The notes beneath the pieces were generated by a model that worked only from the letters and a program-made list of their open reading frames with translations, was not told the DNA's origin and did no database searches. DNA of 64,000 nucleotides. It comes from Ruminococcus sp. AF31-8BH. Its GTDB lineage: Bacteria; Bacillota; Clostridia; Lachnospirales; Lachnospiraceae. The position numbers and the translations under genes were made by a program. The stretch lies in NCBI RefSeq assembly GCF_003460605.1, contig NZ_QTVN01000008.1, positions 169,164-233,163 of the forward strand, given 5' to 3'. The number at the start of each line of letters is the position of its first letter. Position 1 is the stretch's first letter. Positions 53,826 through 62,994 of the stretch are shown here, in pieces.

Positions 53826-54348
53826 ATCATACAATTACAGGGGAAAAATGTGTGTGGAAGTGGGATTTGTCTGTATTTTGCCGGATATTGTAAATACGAT
53901 ATTTTTAAGGGTTGAGTGTCGAAATATGTTGAAATTAGCAGATTGCACAAATTCTTTTTTGAAATGTGGATAGGTGAATTTGTGTGGGAAAAGTTTTCCA
54001 CTTTTTGAAATCTGGAAAAACGTTGAAAAATCAAGTTATACACAAAGTTATCCACATTATCCACATGGAAAAGCATGTGGATGAGTTGATTTACATAATG
54101 AGGAGAGAAACAAATGTTTTGGTTATTGTTATGAAAATTGATTTTTCGACAAAAATCGGGAAAAATGTATTGACTTTTTTGAAATCAAAATATTATTGAA
54201 TATTCACGGGAAATATCACAATTCAGGGCGTAAGAGGAAAATTATCTGACAAAAAGAACACGGTGAGAGAGGCAGTATTCAAATGAGTCCGACTGCCTCT
54301 TCACAGTTTATAGTGGTGAGACAACTAAATAAAAAAATGTGCGCTTCG
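53826..54348. other. Gene-free AT-rich stretch with DnaA boxes
   Basis: About 520 bases without a supportable gene. The left half is T-rich; the middle carries the DnaA box cluster described separately; the right part (54100-54200) is strongly AT-rich. At the end lies a hairpin, AGAGGCAGT (54268-54276) / ACTGCCTCT (54292-54300), with no T-run. Confidence 0.6.
53965..54084. promoter_or_regulatory. Cluster of DnaA boxes
   Basis: Five sites in 120 bases: TTATCCACA at 54048-54056 and again directly after it at 54057-54065 (both perfect), TTATACACA at 54036-54044 (accepted variant), and on the other strand TGTGGATAG (53965-53973) and TGTGGATGA (54076-54084), each one base off. A hairpin CCACATG/CATGTGG (54061-54080) joins the last two. 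AT-rich DNA follows. No dnaA, dnaN or rpmH gene is near, so this is probably not the chromosomal origin but a DnaA-binding cluster of datA/DBC type or the origin of an integrated element. Confidence 0.65.
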
Positions 54349-54852
54349 TTAAAATGCTTTTATCTTTTTTTTAATCCTGTTCACATATTGCTTCGAGCAA
54401 TGCAGAATCTCCCCGATTTCCTTATCCGAATACCCAGCCAGCAGGAGCCTGAAAATCCGGGAGTAAACAATCGGCTTGTTTGTTAAAAGCATTTCGTAAT
54501 CAAATAATGTTTCAACATCATCATATTTTTCTGTAAATCCATATTCACATAATTTGGCATCCTCTGTTGCTTCTTCGCTGTTTTGGTAATTTCCCCTGCA
54601 TAAAGCACAAAACCTACGGTAAAGGCCATTTCGGGTATAGGAAACACATTCAACTTCACTATTGTAATAGCTCATACTATGTACCGCGATAAGAAATGCC
54701 AGCTTCATTTCCTGCTCCGCGTCCTCTGCATCCATATAAAACAGCTTCCCGGCGTATTTTTTGATCAGAGGTGAAAATAAAGAAATCAGCTGTTCCATTT
54801 TCTTGGGATCGTACTTTGCTTCACGTAATAAAACGCATAAATGATTCTCCAT
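54349..54852 (-). CDS. Small sigma-70-like factor
   Basis: 167 residues. Residues 20-62 fit sigma region 2 (LISLFSPLIKKYAGKLFYMDAEDAEQEMKLAFLIAVHSM) and the C-terminus is a region 4 helix-turn-helix (YSRIFRLLLAGYSDKEIGEILHCSKQYVNRIKKKI). Size and layout resemble the TcdR/UviA group of clostridial toxin sigma factors and phage-type regulators. ATG at 54852 with AAAAGGAGGG upstream. Read away from the amidase-RHS genes, whose promoters it may direct. The role as activator of these genes is inference. Confidence 0.75.
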   Translation of the reverse strand: MENHLCVLLREAKYDPKKMEQLISLFSPLIKKYAGKLFYMDAEDAEQEMKLAFLIAVHSMSYYNSEVECVSYTRNGLYRRFCALCRGNYQNSEEATEDAKLCEYGFTEKYDDVETLFDYEMLLTNKPIVYSRIFRLLLAGYSDKEIGEILHCSKQYVNRIKKKIKAF

Positions 54853-54952
54853 AAAAACCCTCCTTTTCCTTAAAAAAAGAAAAATTGGATTAAATGGAAA
54901 CAAAAATGTCAAACTTAGTTTCTAAAAATTTTTTCAGGGATTTTTTATAGAA

Positions 54953-54963
54953 GTAAGCACTTA
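54953..54963. promoter_or_regulatory. Palindromic site upstream of the amidase gene
   Basis: GTAAGCACTTA, arms TAAG and CTTA. The inverse sequence (TAAGTGCTTAC) occurs upstream of the RHS gene. A shared site of the divergent sigma/amidase promoter region and the RHS gene. Confidence 0.5.
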
Positions 54964-54992
54964 TAAATAACTGTTTGAAAGGAAAAGAAAGT

Positions 54993-55682
54993 ATGGAAAT
55001 CAACACATCTTATCTATCAGATCATAATACTTACAGGACAAATAATCCAGGATACATTGTTGTGCACAATACGGATAATTTTTCAGAAGGGGCAGATGCC
55101 AGGGCGCACGCCTATGCGCAGTTTCACGGCAACCTGTCTGGCACATCGGTCCACTTTTATACGGATGATAAAGGGATTGCATACCAGACAGCAGAACTTC
55201 AGAGGGGCTGCTGGCATGTCGGGGTTAATTACGGGGGAAAGCTGTTTGGGACAGTGAACAACCGGAATTCCATTGGCGTGGAGATGTGTGTACAAAAGGG
55301 CTACGATTTTGAAAAAGCATTTGAAAACACGGTGGAACTGCTCAAAACCCTGCTGCGTATGACGGGGATTTCCCCGGAACATGTAGTACAGCATTATGAT
55401 GTATGCCTGAAAAACTGCCCGTCACAGATCCGAAAGAAAAATGCATGGAAGCGGCTGCAGCAGGAGATCGGTGTCCCGGACAATGCTGCATTAGGACAGG
55501 GGCTGTATAAAGTAACAGCAGATGCATTGAACATCCGCTCAGGCCCGGGAACTGAAAATGATATTACGGGAGTGATCGAGGACAGGGGTGTCTACACCAT
55601 TGTCCAGATCGAAAACGGGAACTGGGGCAGGCTTTTATCCGGTGCCGGATGGATCTGCCTGGAATATGCAAAAAAAATTTAA
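54993..55682 (+). CDS. N-acetylmuramoyl-L-alanine amidase with SH3 domain (endolysin type)
   Basis: 229 residues. Amidase_2 domain with zinc ligands in YIVVHNTDNF (His) and VVQHYDVCLKNCPSQI (His and Cys), then a bacterial SH3 domain (about 170-226, LYKVTADALNIRSGPGTENDITGVIEDRG). There is no signal peptide, as in phage endolysins that need a holin to reach the wall. ATG at 54993; a TTG at 54975 would add six residues but is inside the ribosome binding site. Placed between the sigma factor and the RHS gene. Confidence 0.88.
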   Translation: MEINTSYLSDHNTYRTNNPGYIVVHNTDNFSEGADARAHAYAQFHGNLSGTSVHFYTDDKGIAYQTAELQRGCWHVGVNYGGKLFGTVNNRNSIGVEMCVQKGYDFEKAFENTVELLKTLLRMTGISPEHVVQHYDVCLKNCPSQIRKKNAWKRLQQEIGVPDNAALGQGLYKVTADALNIRSGPGTENDITGVIEDRGVYTIVQIENGNWGRLLSGAGWICLEYAKKI

Positions 55683-55693
55683 AAGCAGTTTCC

Positions 55694-55716
55694 AGACAGA
55701 AGGATACTGTCTTTTT
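55694..55716 (+). terminator. Short terminator after the amidase gene
   Basis: AGACAG, loop AAGGATA minus its ends, CTGTCT, then TTTTT. A weak six-base stem, so read-through into the RHS gene is possible. Confidence 0.5.
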
Positions 55717-55724
55717 ATATAAAT

Positions 55725-55736
55725 GTAAGTGCTTAC
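55725..55736. promoter_or_regulatory. Palindromic site upstream of the RHS gene
   Basis: GTAAGTGCTTAC, arms GTAAG/CTTAC. It is the inverse of the site upstream of the amidase gene (54953) and lies 29 bases before the RHS start codon. Confidence 0.5.
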
Positions 55737-55764
55737 GCAAAATAAAAAATACAGGAGGAAAACA

Positions 55765-58700
55765 ATGAAGCGAAAAGAAGTAGTAGAAAAACGTACGGAA
55801 AATTCAAAGCTGTATGAAAACCAGGATCATTCTTTTACCAGAGAGATCTTTCTGGAAGCCGTGCATTATGAAGATGCAGACGGCAGATGGAAAGAAAAAG
55901 AGGCGCTGGAATGCTGTCTGGCCGGTCAGGGGGATGACAGTGCTCTGGTCTCCTTATCAAAAGACGGCTGTATGCTTTCATGGGGCGTACAGGGTGCAGC
56001 CCACGCTGTTGGGAAAAAGACAGAAGCCGGGACCCTGTATCCGGAAATTTTTGGAGATGTGGACATGAGATGCCAGACGCTGGGAGAGAAAGTCAAGGAA
56101 GACTTTATCCTGAGATCAGCCCGTGCAGCCAGATCCTTTACTTATCTGTACCATATGAAAGGATTAAAAGCGGTACAGGATGGGGACTATGTGGCATTCC
56201 TAAATGAAAAAGGGGATGAGGTATTTACTGTGTGTGCTCCATACATGCAGGATGCCGCAGGCAGCCGCTCTGATGAGATCCGTCTCCTTTTTACCCAGGA
56301 AGATGATGCACACTGTAAAATTTCTTTTGAGGCAGATGAAAAGTGGCTGGATGCGCCGGACCGCTGTTTCCCCGTTGTCCTGGATCCGGTGACGACCACA
56401 TCCAAAAAAGCAAAAGATATTATGGATGCCCATGTGGATTCCAAGCATGAAGAAGACAACTTCCAGACAAATATGTTTCTGAAAACAATGGGCGGGGACA
56501 ATATCCAGAGAAGCTTTGTGAAATTTGTACTGCCAGAGATCAGCACCGGTGACATGGTGCTGAACGCAAGACTGGTGCTGGTATCCCTGACAACAGATGG
56601 AAAAGAGAGGACAGTTAATGTGCACCGCGTCATGCAGGACTGGGATTCTTCCACGATCAACTGGTACAACAAACCTGTTTATGAGGAGACCGTCCAGGAT
56701 TCCTGCAGATATACAGCAGACAAACAGAAATACATAACCCTGGATATCACAAGGCTTGTAAAAGACTGGTACCAGAATGGGAAGAATTTCGGCCTGATGT
56801 TCAAGGACGATTATGAGCTTTCAGGGTATACAAGTTTTCTTTCTTCTGACTGTGACAGCGGCTATCAGGACATGCGTCCGCGCATTGATATTACATATGC
56901 AAATTATTCCGGTCTGGAAGATTTCTGGAACTATCACAGCCAGGACGCCGGAAGGGCGGGCACCGTGCATGTCAATGACTTCAATGGAAACCTGATCCTT
57001 GAGCGTACGGATTTCGCAATGGGCGGAAGCCTCATGCCGGTTTCCCTGAAGCACGTATACAATTCCAATAACCGTAAGGAAAATCTTGGATACGGGCTGG
57101 GATTCCGTCTGAACTACCACCAGACCTTAAAAAAGGTAACAATTGCAGGAACGGATTATTACCAGCATGTAGACGGGGACGGCACAGTCCATTACTTCTA
57201 TTATGACAGCAGCAAGAAGACCTGGAAGGATGAATTCGGACTGGAATTTACCCTCACCGTAAACTCCGGTACTGCGGAACCCTATGTGATCCGGGACAAA
57301 GAGGATAACCTGCTGGTATTTGACAGCAATGGTTATCTGATCAAGGTGCGGGACAAAAACAGCAATACACTTGCCATCACCTACAGCAATAGCCGTATTG
57401 CAAAAATTACGGACGGGGCTGGAAGGGTTACCAGTTTTACCTATCTGAAAGACGCAAACGGGACAGCCACAGACCTTAGCCAGATCACGATGCCATCCGG
57501 ACAGACCATTGCATTTGCATACACATCACATATGCTGACTTCTGTTACGGATATGGATGGAACCGTAACAAAATATACGTTTGCTTCCAATGGCAATTTA
57601 AGCTCTGTGGTAAACGCAGACGGATACCAGTTGAAATATGGATACTATGGAACTGCCCCATACAGGGTAAAAAGCATTGCAGAGTATGGCGGGGCTACAG
57701 CGGGAAATACACTTACACTGACCTACGGATACAACAGTACCAAATTTACGGATTCCAAAGGCCGCAGTGAGATCTACCGCTTTGATAACAGCTGTAACCT
57801 GCTCCATATCCATGACGGGTTCGGGCATGCTGCCAGCGGAAAATACACGAAGGATGGAAAACATGTGAACCGCCTTGAAAATGCCACAAAGCTTCAGTCC
57901 AACATCGTCCAGCTCCTCAAGGACCCGATCATCCAGGCGAAGACCATCGGCTGGACACCAAAGGTATATGCCGAAGGCACGGGAACCACATCTGTAAATA
58001 CAGATACAAAGTACTGCATGGTTGGGAACCGTTCCTTAAAAGCGGAGTGTACTGCACAGACCAGCTATGCCTACTGGGCACAGAATGTAACCGTGAAAAA
58101 AGGCGAAACCTACACCGCTTCCATGTATGTGAAGGCTGCCGTGACATCAGCCGCAGAGGATGGAGGCTGCCTGCTGAGGGTCCGCTACCTGGATAAGGAT
58201 GGTACACAGCACCTGCTGGACAGCGAAGTCCTGAAAAAGACCACTACGGATTTCGTAAGGCTGAAAAGGACTTTTACCATTCCGGCAGATGCGGGCAGCG
58301 ATTCCATAAAGATCTATATGGTTGTATGGCATGCAGTGGGAACCATGTATGGGGATATGGCACAGCTGGAAACCGGGACCACTGCCAACCGGTGCAATCT
58401 GGTAGACAATGGGGAGTTCCACAGGGGAAGCACCTCCGGTTTCAGCAAAACCGGTGATACGGAAGACTGTCTGGTCAAACTGGGAGAAAACAGTTTCATC
58501 CCCATGCAGGAGGCACTGATGGCGACTGCTGCGGGTGTCATCTATAACCTTCCGTCCACCAGCGGAACCCAGGTGGCCTCTGTTGTCAAAAACCAGCATC
58601 TTGCCGGATATGCAAGATATACGGATACAGATGGCAAAAAATGGCACCATGTGAAGAATGCATCCGGCCAGTGGGGCTATATCCTTTCCAGCAGCGTGAC

Positions 58701-61700
58701 ACCGTATCTGGGGGGAAGTTCCTGCAATGCGACTGCAGTGGTCGGCGTTACCGGGGCAGTCCTCAGGGCATCTGCATCTGATACGGGAACCCCGGTCCAG
58801 GAGGCGATCCCGAAAGGGACAAGCCTTGCAATCGGGGCAAAACAGAAGGATTCCGGTGGAAAAACCTGGTATTACGTTGGCATGCAGATTGACGAAACGC
58901 GTTATTGCGGTTATATATCTGCTGACTACGTTATCCGTATCTACTGGAACTATGTATACGGAAAGATGTCCGCAGCAGACAGCTGCTATGAGAAGCCGTC
59001 AAAATCCTCCACAGTCAGGGGAAGCGTGAAATCCGGTGAGACGGTTGCCGTGAACGGGGTCATGGAAAAGAACAATGGGGAGATCTGGTATGCGGTCCTG
59101 AAAGGGAAGGAATATGCGTTCCTGCCCCAGGCTAACTTTACCATGTCCAACAAGGGGTATTACGGAATGCTTTCAACTGCAAAAGTTACGGAAAGCATCG
59201 GCGGCCTGGAAGAGCATATATACAAATTCCTTGGAAACCCGGAAAAGAACAAGAAGCTTACCAAAACACTGGATATACAGGGAGCAGCCGGGGACACCTA
59301 CATGGTAAATGCATGGGGACGCGGAACAGCCCTGCCGGAAACCTCCAATGACACCGCCCGCCGGTTCGGTGTGGAAGTGGTCTTTGTATGCACGGACGGC
59401 ACAAATGACACCCACTATACCAATTTCAGCCCGGATATCCTGGACTGGCAGTTCCTGAGCGATATTTATGTTGCCAAAAAGGCATATTCCAGCATCCGGA
59501 TCTCCTACACTTACTGCCACAATGCCAACATTGCCTTTTTCGACGGGCTTTCCCTGTTCCGTGAAGAGTTTGGCCAGAGCTATACCTATGATGATAAGAA
59601 TAACGTGATCTCAGTCGTGGATGCCAAGAAGCAGGCGTCAAAATTTGAGTACAACAGCACCAATGACCTGACCGGTGTTACGGATGCAAAAGGCAACAAA
59701 TTTACTTATGAATATGATAAAAAGCATAACCCTGTAAAGGGCACCTCTGCCCAGGGCATGGTCTACAGCCTGGAATATGATGACAAAGGAAATGTCAAAA
59801 AGAGCGGATGCGTGGATCCTGCAGAAACCAGCAGGGGAATCTGGCTGGATAAAGCAATGACCACAAGCAGGAACTATACTGCCTCAGTGACGGATGCCAG
59901 AAACAACACTGTGAAGTATACATGGAATGAGAGCCGGGACCAGCTCACAGCAGTAACAGATGCCAGGGGAAATAAACTGTCCTATGGCTATGACAGTGCA
60001 AACCGTCTTTCTTCTGTCTCCCATGATGTGACCCAGAACGGAACCAAAAGTACGGTTAAAAATACATATACGTATACAAAGGACAGGCTTACCGGGATCA
60101 GCCACAATGGGTTCAGTTATGGTTTTGCGTATGATGCATTCGGAAACCTTACAGGAGAATCTGCAGCAGGAAAACAGATCATCGGGTATGAATACGAAGC
60201 CGCCAACGGAAACCTGCTGAAGACCACTTATGCAAACGGTGATTATGTCCGCTTTACCTATGATGGACAGGACCGTGTGCTCCTGAGCTATTACAAGCCG
60301 GCTTCCGGCAGCGAGCAGAAGCTGAATGAATACGTGTATGACCGGAGTGGAAACCTTGCAAAAGTGACCAGTCATATGACCGGAAAGAGCTATGAGTTTG
60401 ATTATGATTTCCTGGACCGCCTGATGCGTGCAAGGGATAACGCGGACAATTACTATGAATATACGTATGATGTCAATAATAATATGACCCGTATGTACCA
60501 TGGGGCAGGAGTTTATGGAATTGCCACAACCTACAGCTACGATAAGGACGGAAGGGAGACCACCGCGTCTGCATCCAAGAATTATTACCGGACAACGGAG
60601 TACGATCCGCTGGGTCGTATTGCAAACCAACTGTGGCATACCCCTGCAGCCATCAGCGGTGCGATCTACGAATACAGCGGCAGCGGTACCAGGGAAAACG
60701 GCCTGCCGTCTTCCATGCAGGTCGGAGGCAGTAATTACGGCTATACCTATGACCAGAACGGGAACATCACCCAGTATCAGGTAAGCGATACCAATGCATC
60801 CGGTGGAACAACCAAAACCGTGACTTACCAGTATGACGAACTGAACCGTCTGATCCGTGAGAACAACCAGATCCTGAACAAGACAGTCACCTATGCTTAC
60901 GATATTGGAGGAAACCTGGTCAGTGAAAAGGAATATGCCTATGCATCAGGAACCCTTCCAGCTTCCGCTTCTGTGACAAAAACAGGAACCTTTGATTCTG
61001 TATGGAAGGATAAGCTGATCAAATGGAACGGCGTTGCAATGACTTATGACGCATCCGGAAACATGCTCACAAAGGGAAGCACCAGGTATACCTGGACATT
61101 AGGAAATGCCCTTGCAGCAGTATCAAATGGAAAGAATATCCAGTATTCCTATGACTATGCCGGACACCGGATCAGGAAAGTCGTGGACGGTGCTGTCACC
61201 CAGATGTGCTATGCTGGTGATCTGCTTGCCTCAGAGAGGACAGGAAGTGAGAAAACGCTCTGGTACCGTTATGATTCCTCAGGAAATGTGATCGCGCTGA
61301 CCTATGAGAGTGAGATCTATATGTACCTTAGAAATGCCCAGAATGACATCATCGGTCTTCTTGACAAGGATGGAAAGGTCGTTGTAAGATATACCTATGA
61401 CAGCTGGGGACAGGTAGTTAAGATTGAAGGAACCTTAAAAGACAAGGTGGGAGCAAGAAACCCGTTCCGTTATAAGGGATATTATTATGACGTGGAGACC
61501 GGCCTGTATTACTGCCGCAGCCGTTATTACGATCCTGTGATCCGCAGATTCATCAGCGCGGATGACACACAGGTTTTAAGGGACAATCTTGATATGCTGG
61601 GTGAGAAGAACCTGTATGCATACTGTGATGATAACCCGATTACGAGAGTTGATGGCGATGGACAATGCTGGAATATTTTAGCTGGAGCTGTAATTGGAGC

Positions 61701-62274
61701 CGCTATGAATGTTTTGGCGGGAGGAGTAGCTGCTGCTGTAACAGGGCAGGAATATACTGCTGGAGATATGATTGCCGCAGCTATAGCTGGCGGTATAGCT
61801 GGTGGATTTGGAAGTGCAAACAAAGCTATCCTCAAAATAGTGGGTGCTATTGGTGGTGGAATTTTTAGCGCAATTTATGCAGGGCAATATAGTTACAAAA
61901 GAGAAGATTCGTTGCTTGCTATTATCAGTAATGCTAGTACAGCTTTTTTTGCCACTACATTTATAAGCAATTTAACTGGATTTGCACTTTCAGCAACTGG
62001 ATTTGAAAATACTATTGCTGTTACCTGGGGAGCAACTTATGGAGTTGGAGCAAGCTCAATTGCAGCCAGTGTGTCTTTGGGCGTTTCTAGTTCTGCATCA
62101 CAGAAAAGGACACAGGAACAACATGTCTATTGGGAAAAAAAGATAGGACAAGGACGGTATTTTGATGGAAGAACTGGTACTTCTGTTAATTATAACATTT
62201 GGAAGTCTTCCGCTGGAACTTTGAAAAAAAGACCTAAAAGAACCTATAGACCGTCTAATGCATATTCTGTATAA
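55765..62274 (+). CDS. Giant RHS/YD-repeat protein with variable C-terminal tip (candidate polymorphic toxin)
   Basis: 2169 residues from the ATG at 55765 (AGGAGG six bases upstream). No signal peptide and no membrane segment outside the tip. Order: N-terminal region; DNRLRE-like beta domain (about 213-381); RHS/YD repeats (about 400-700, SLKHVYNSNNRKENLGYG...); a jelly-roll, carbohydrate-binding-like domain (about 715-890); two or three SH3-like modules (about 920-1120); a second jelly-roll (about 1150-1275); YD repeats (about 1275-1920); the RHS core end motif (YYDPVIRRFISADD near 1928, LYAYCDDNPITRVDGDG near 1960); and a 200-residue tip rich in Gly and Ala with hydrophobic stretches (ILAGAVIGAAMNVLAGG, AIAGGIAGGFGSA). 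The tip gene is visibly more AT-rich than the repeat region. Likely a toxin delivery shell with a membrane-active tip. Confidence 0.85.
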   Translation: MKRKEVVEKRTENSKLYENQDHSFTREIFLEAVHYEDADGRWKEKEALECCLAGQGDDSALVSLSKDGCMLSWGVQGAAHAVGKKTEAGTLYPEIFGDVDMRCQTLGEKVKEDFILRSARAARSFTYLYHMKGLKAVQDGDYVAFLNEKGDEVFTVCAPYMQDAAGSRSDEIRLLFTQEDDAHCKISFEADEKWLDAPDRCFPVVLDPVTTTSKKAKDIMDAHVDSKHEEDNFQTNMFLKTMGGDNIQRSFVKFVLPEISTGDMVLNARLVLVSLTTDGKERTVNVHRVMQDWDSSTINWYNKPVYEETVQDSCRYTADKQKYITLDITRLVKDWYQNGKNFGLMFKDDYELSGYTSFLSSDCDSGYQDMRPRIDITYANYSGLEDFWNYHSQDAGRAGTVHVNDFNGNLILERTDFAMGGSLMPVSLKHVYNSNNRKENLGYGLGFRLNYHQTLKKVTIAGTDYYQHVDGDGTVHYFYYDSSKKTWKDEFGLEFTLTVNSGTAEPYVIRDKEDNLLVFDSNGYLIKVRDKNSNTLAITYSNSRIAKITDGAGRVTSFTYLKDANGTATDLSQITMPSGQTIAFAYTSHMLTSVTDMDGTVTKYTFASNGNLSSVVNADGYQLKYGYYGTAPYRVKSIAEYGGATAGNTLTLTYGYNSTKFTDSKGRSEIYRFDNSCNLLHIHDGFGHAASGKYTKDGKHVNRLENATKLQSNIVQLLKDPIIQAKTIGWTPKVYAEGTGTTSVNTDTKYCMVGNRSLKAECTAQTSYAYWAQNVTVKKGETYTASMYVKAAVTSAAEDGGCLLRVRYLDKDGTQHLLDSEVLKKTTTDFVRLKRTFTIPADAGSDSIKIYMVVWHAVGTMYGDMAQLETGTTANRCNLVDNGEFHRGSTSGFSKTGDTEDCLVKLGENSFIPMQEALMATAAGVIYNLPSTSGTQVASVVKNQHLAGYARYTDTDGKKWHHVKNASGQWGYILSSSVTPYLGGSSCNATAVVGVTGAVLRASASDTGTPVQEAIPKGTSLAIGAKQKDSGGKTWYYVGMQIDETRYCGYISADYVIRIYWNYVYGKMSAADSCYEKPSKSSTVRGSVKSGETVAVNGVMEKNNGEIWYAVLKGKEYAFLPQANFTMSNKGYYGMLSTAKVTESIGGLEEHIYKFLGNPEKNKKLTKTLDIQGAAGDTYMVNAWGRGTALPETSNDTARRFGVEVVFVCTDGTNDTHYTNFSPDILDWQFLSDIYVAKKAYSSIRISYTYCHNANIAFFDGLSLFREEFGQSYTYDDKNNVISVVDAKKQASKFEYNSTNDLTGVTDAKGNKFTYEYDKKHNPVKGTSAQGMVYSLEYDDKGNVKKSGCVDPAETSRGIWLDKAMTTSRNYTASVTDARNNTVKYTWNESRDQLTAVTDARGNKLSYGYDSANRLSSVSHDVTQNGTKSTVKNTYTYTKDRLTGISHNGFSYGFAYDAFGNLTGESAAGKQIIGYEYEAANGNLLKTTYANGDYVRFTYDGQDRVLLSYYKPASGSEQKLNEYVYDRSGNLAKVTSHMTGKSYEFDYDFLDRLMRARDNADNYYEYTYDVNNNMTRMYHGAGVYGIATTYSYDKDGRETTASASKNYYRTTEYDPLGRIANQLWHTPAAISGAIYEYSGSGTRENGLPSSMQVGGSNYGYTYDQNGNITQYQVSDTNASGGTTKTVTYQYDELNRLIRENNQILNKTVTYAYDIGGNLVSEKEYAYASGTLPASASVTKTGTFDSVWKDKLIKWNGVAMTYDASGNMLTKGSTRYTWTLGNALAAVSNGKNIQYSYDYAGHRIRKVVDGAVTQMCYAGDLLASERTGSEKTLWYRYDSSGNVIALTYESEIYMYLRNAQNDIIGLLDKDGKVVVRYTYDSWGQVVKIEGTLKDKVGARNPFRYKGYYYDVETGLYYCRSRYYDPVIRRFISADDTQVLRDNLDMLGEKNLYAYCDDNPITRVDGDGQCWNILAGAVIGAAMNVLAGGVAAAVTGQEYTAGDMIAAAIAGGIAGGFGSANKAILKIVGAIGGGIFSAIYAGQYSYKREDSLLAIISNASTAFFATTFISNLTGFALSATGFENTIAVTWGATYGVGASSIAASVSLGVSSSASQKRTQEQHVYWEKKIGQGRYFDGRTGTSVNYNIWKSSAGTLKKRPKRTYRPSNAYSV

Positions 62275-62298
62275 AGGTAGTTCAGATTGGAGGTATAA

Positions 62299-62877
62299 AT
62301 GAAAATTTTATCGAAAAAACCATTTTATGCAGATGGACTTTTGGCTGTTATTTGTATATTAACAGCATTCATAGAACCTCCAATTAGTTCGAGAAACTTT
62401 TGGACAATATTTTCTTTTATTCTTTTACTAAGTCTTATAATTTTTTTTGTATTACCTCATGCAAGAGTGGTAGAACTAAATCGGGAAGGGTGCACTGTAT
62501 GCTGGTTTGGAACAAAAAGGAATTTTAAATGGAAAGAACTCGAAGTGATTAGTTATGGAGACATTGGGGTAGTAAGGGGGGAAAGGTGGGAAGGAATTTT
62601 TTTCTCTAATAAAGCATTGACGCCAAAAGGCAAACGAATGACGACGATCGAGAGAATTTATTTTTCCTTGAACATTTTTGATCAGTTTTTTGTTATTTTT
62701 AATGATGAAAAAGAGAAAGAACAAATTATGAATCAGTTGAAAGAATGGGACGTGAATGTTACCACTGACAGAGATTTTGCGCAAAGAAAAGAACGTGAGC
62801 GTATACTGGAAGAAAAAACTAAAATGCGGGAAGAACGCAAAAAGCTTTATGAAGAAAGTAAAAAAAGAAAGCGGTGA
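62299..62877 (+). CDS. Small membrane protein, possible immunity protein
   Basis: 192 residues. Two N-terminal membrane helices (ADGLLAVICILTAFIEPPI, NFWTIFSFILLLSLIIFFVLP), a bacterial PH-like domain (about 55-140, ARVVELNREGCTVCWFGTKRNFKWKELEVISYGD) and a Glu/Lys/Arg-rich C-terminal coiled coil. The gene is AT-rich like the tip of the RHS gene and lies 24 bases after it, the usual place of an immunity gene; membrane location fits protection from a membrane-active tip. I know no named family for it; the immunity role is inference. Confidence 0.65.
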   Translation: MKILSKKPFYADGLLAVICILTAFIEPPISSRNFWTIFSFILLLSLIIFFVLPHARVVELNREGCTVCWFGTKRNFKWKELEVISYGDIGVVRGERWEGIFFSNKALTPKGKRMTTIERIYFSLNIFDQFFVIFNDEKEKEQIMNQLKEWDVNVTTDRDFAQRKERERILEEKTKMREERKKLYEESKKRKR

Positions 62878-62928
62878 TATGTAAAATTTAGAATGTATAT
62901 TTCCAAGCTAGTGTAAATCAAAACCACA

Positions 62929-62967
62929 GGGGATGGTTGGTATTTTCGACTAACCATTCCCTTTTTA
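62929..62967 (+). terminator. Terminator after the immunity candidate
   Basis: GGGGATGGTT, 13-base loop, AACCATTCCC, then TTTTT. Ten pairs with one G-U. It separates the immunity candidate from the holin gene, so the holin may be expressed partly by read-through or from its own promoter. Confidence 0.82.
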
Positions 62968-62994
62968 TACTCTTTTTTTGAAAGAAGGTGAAAA

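Noticed and set aside
53965..54084. Chromosomal origin oriC
   Set aside because: DnaA boxes are good, but dnaA, dnaN, recF, rpmH and rnpA are missing nearby and the rightward ribosomal operon at 19-21 kb would run against replication from here. Kept as a DnaA box cluster only.
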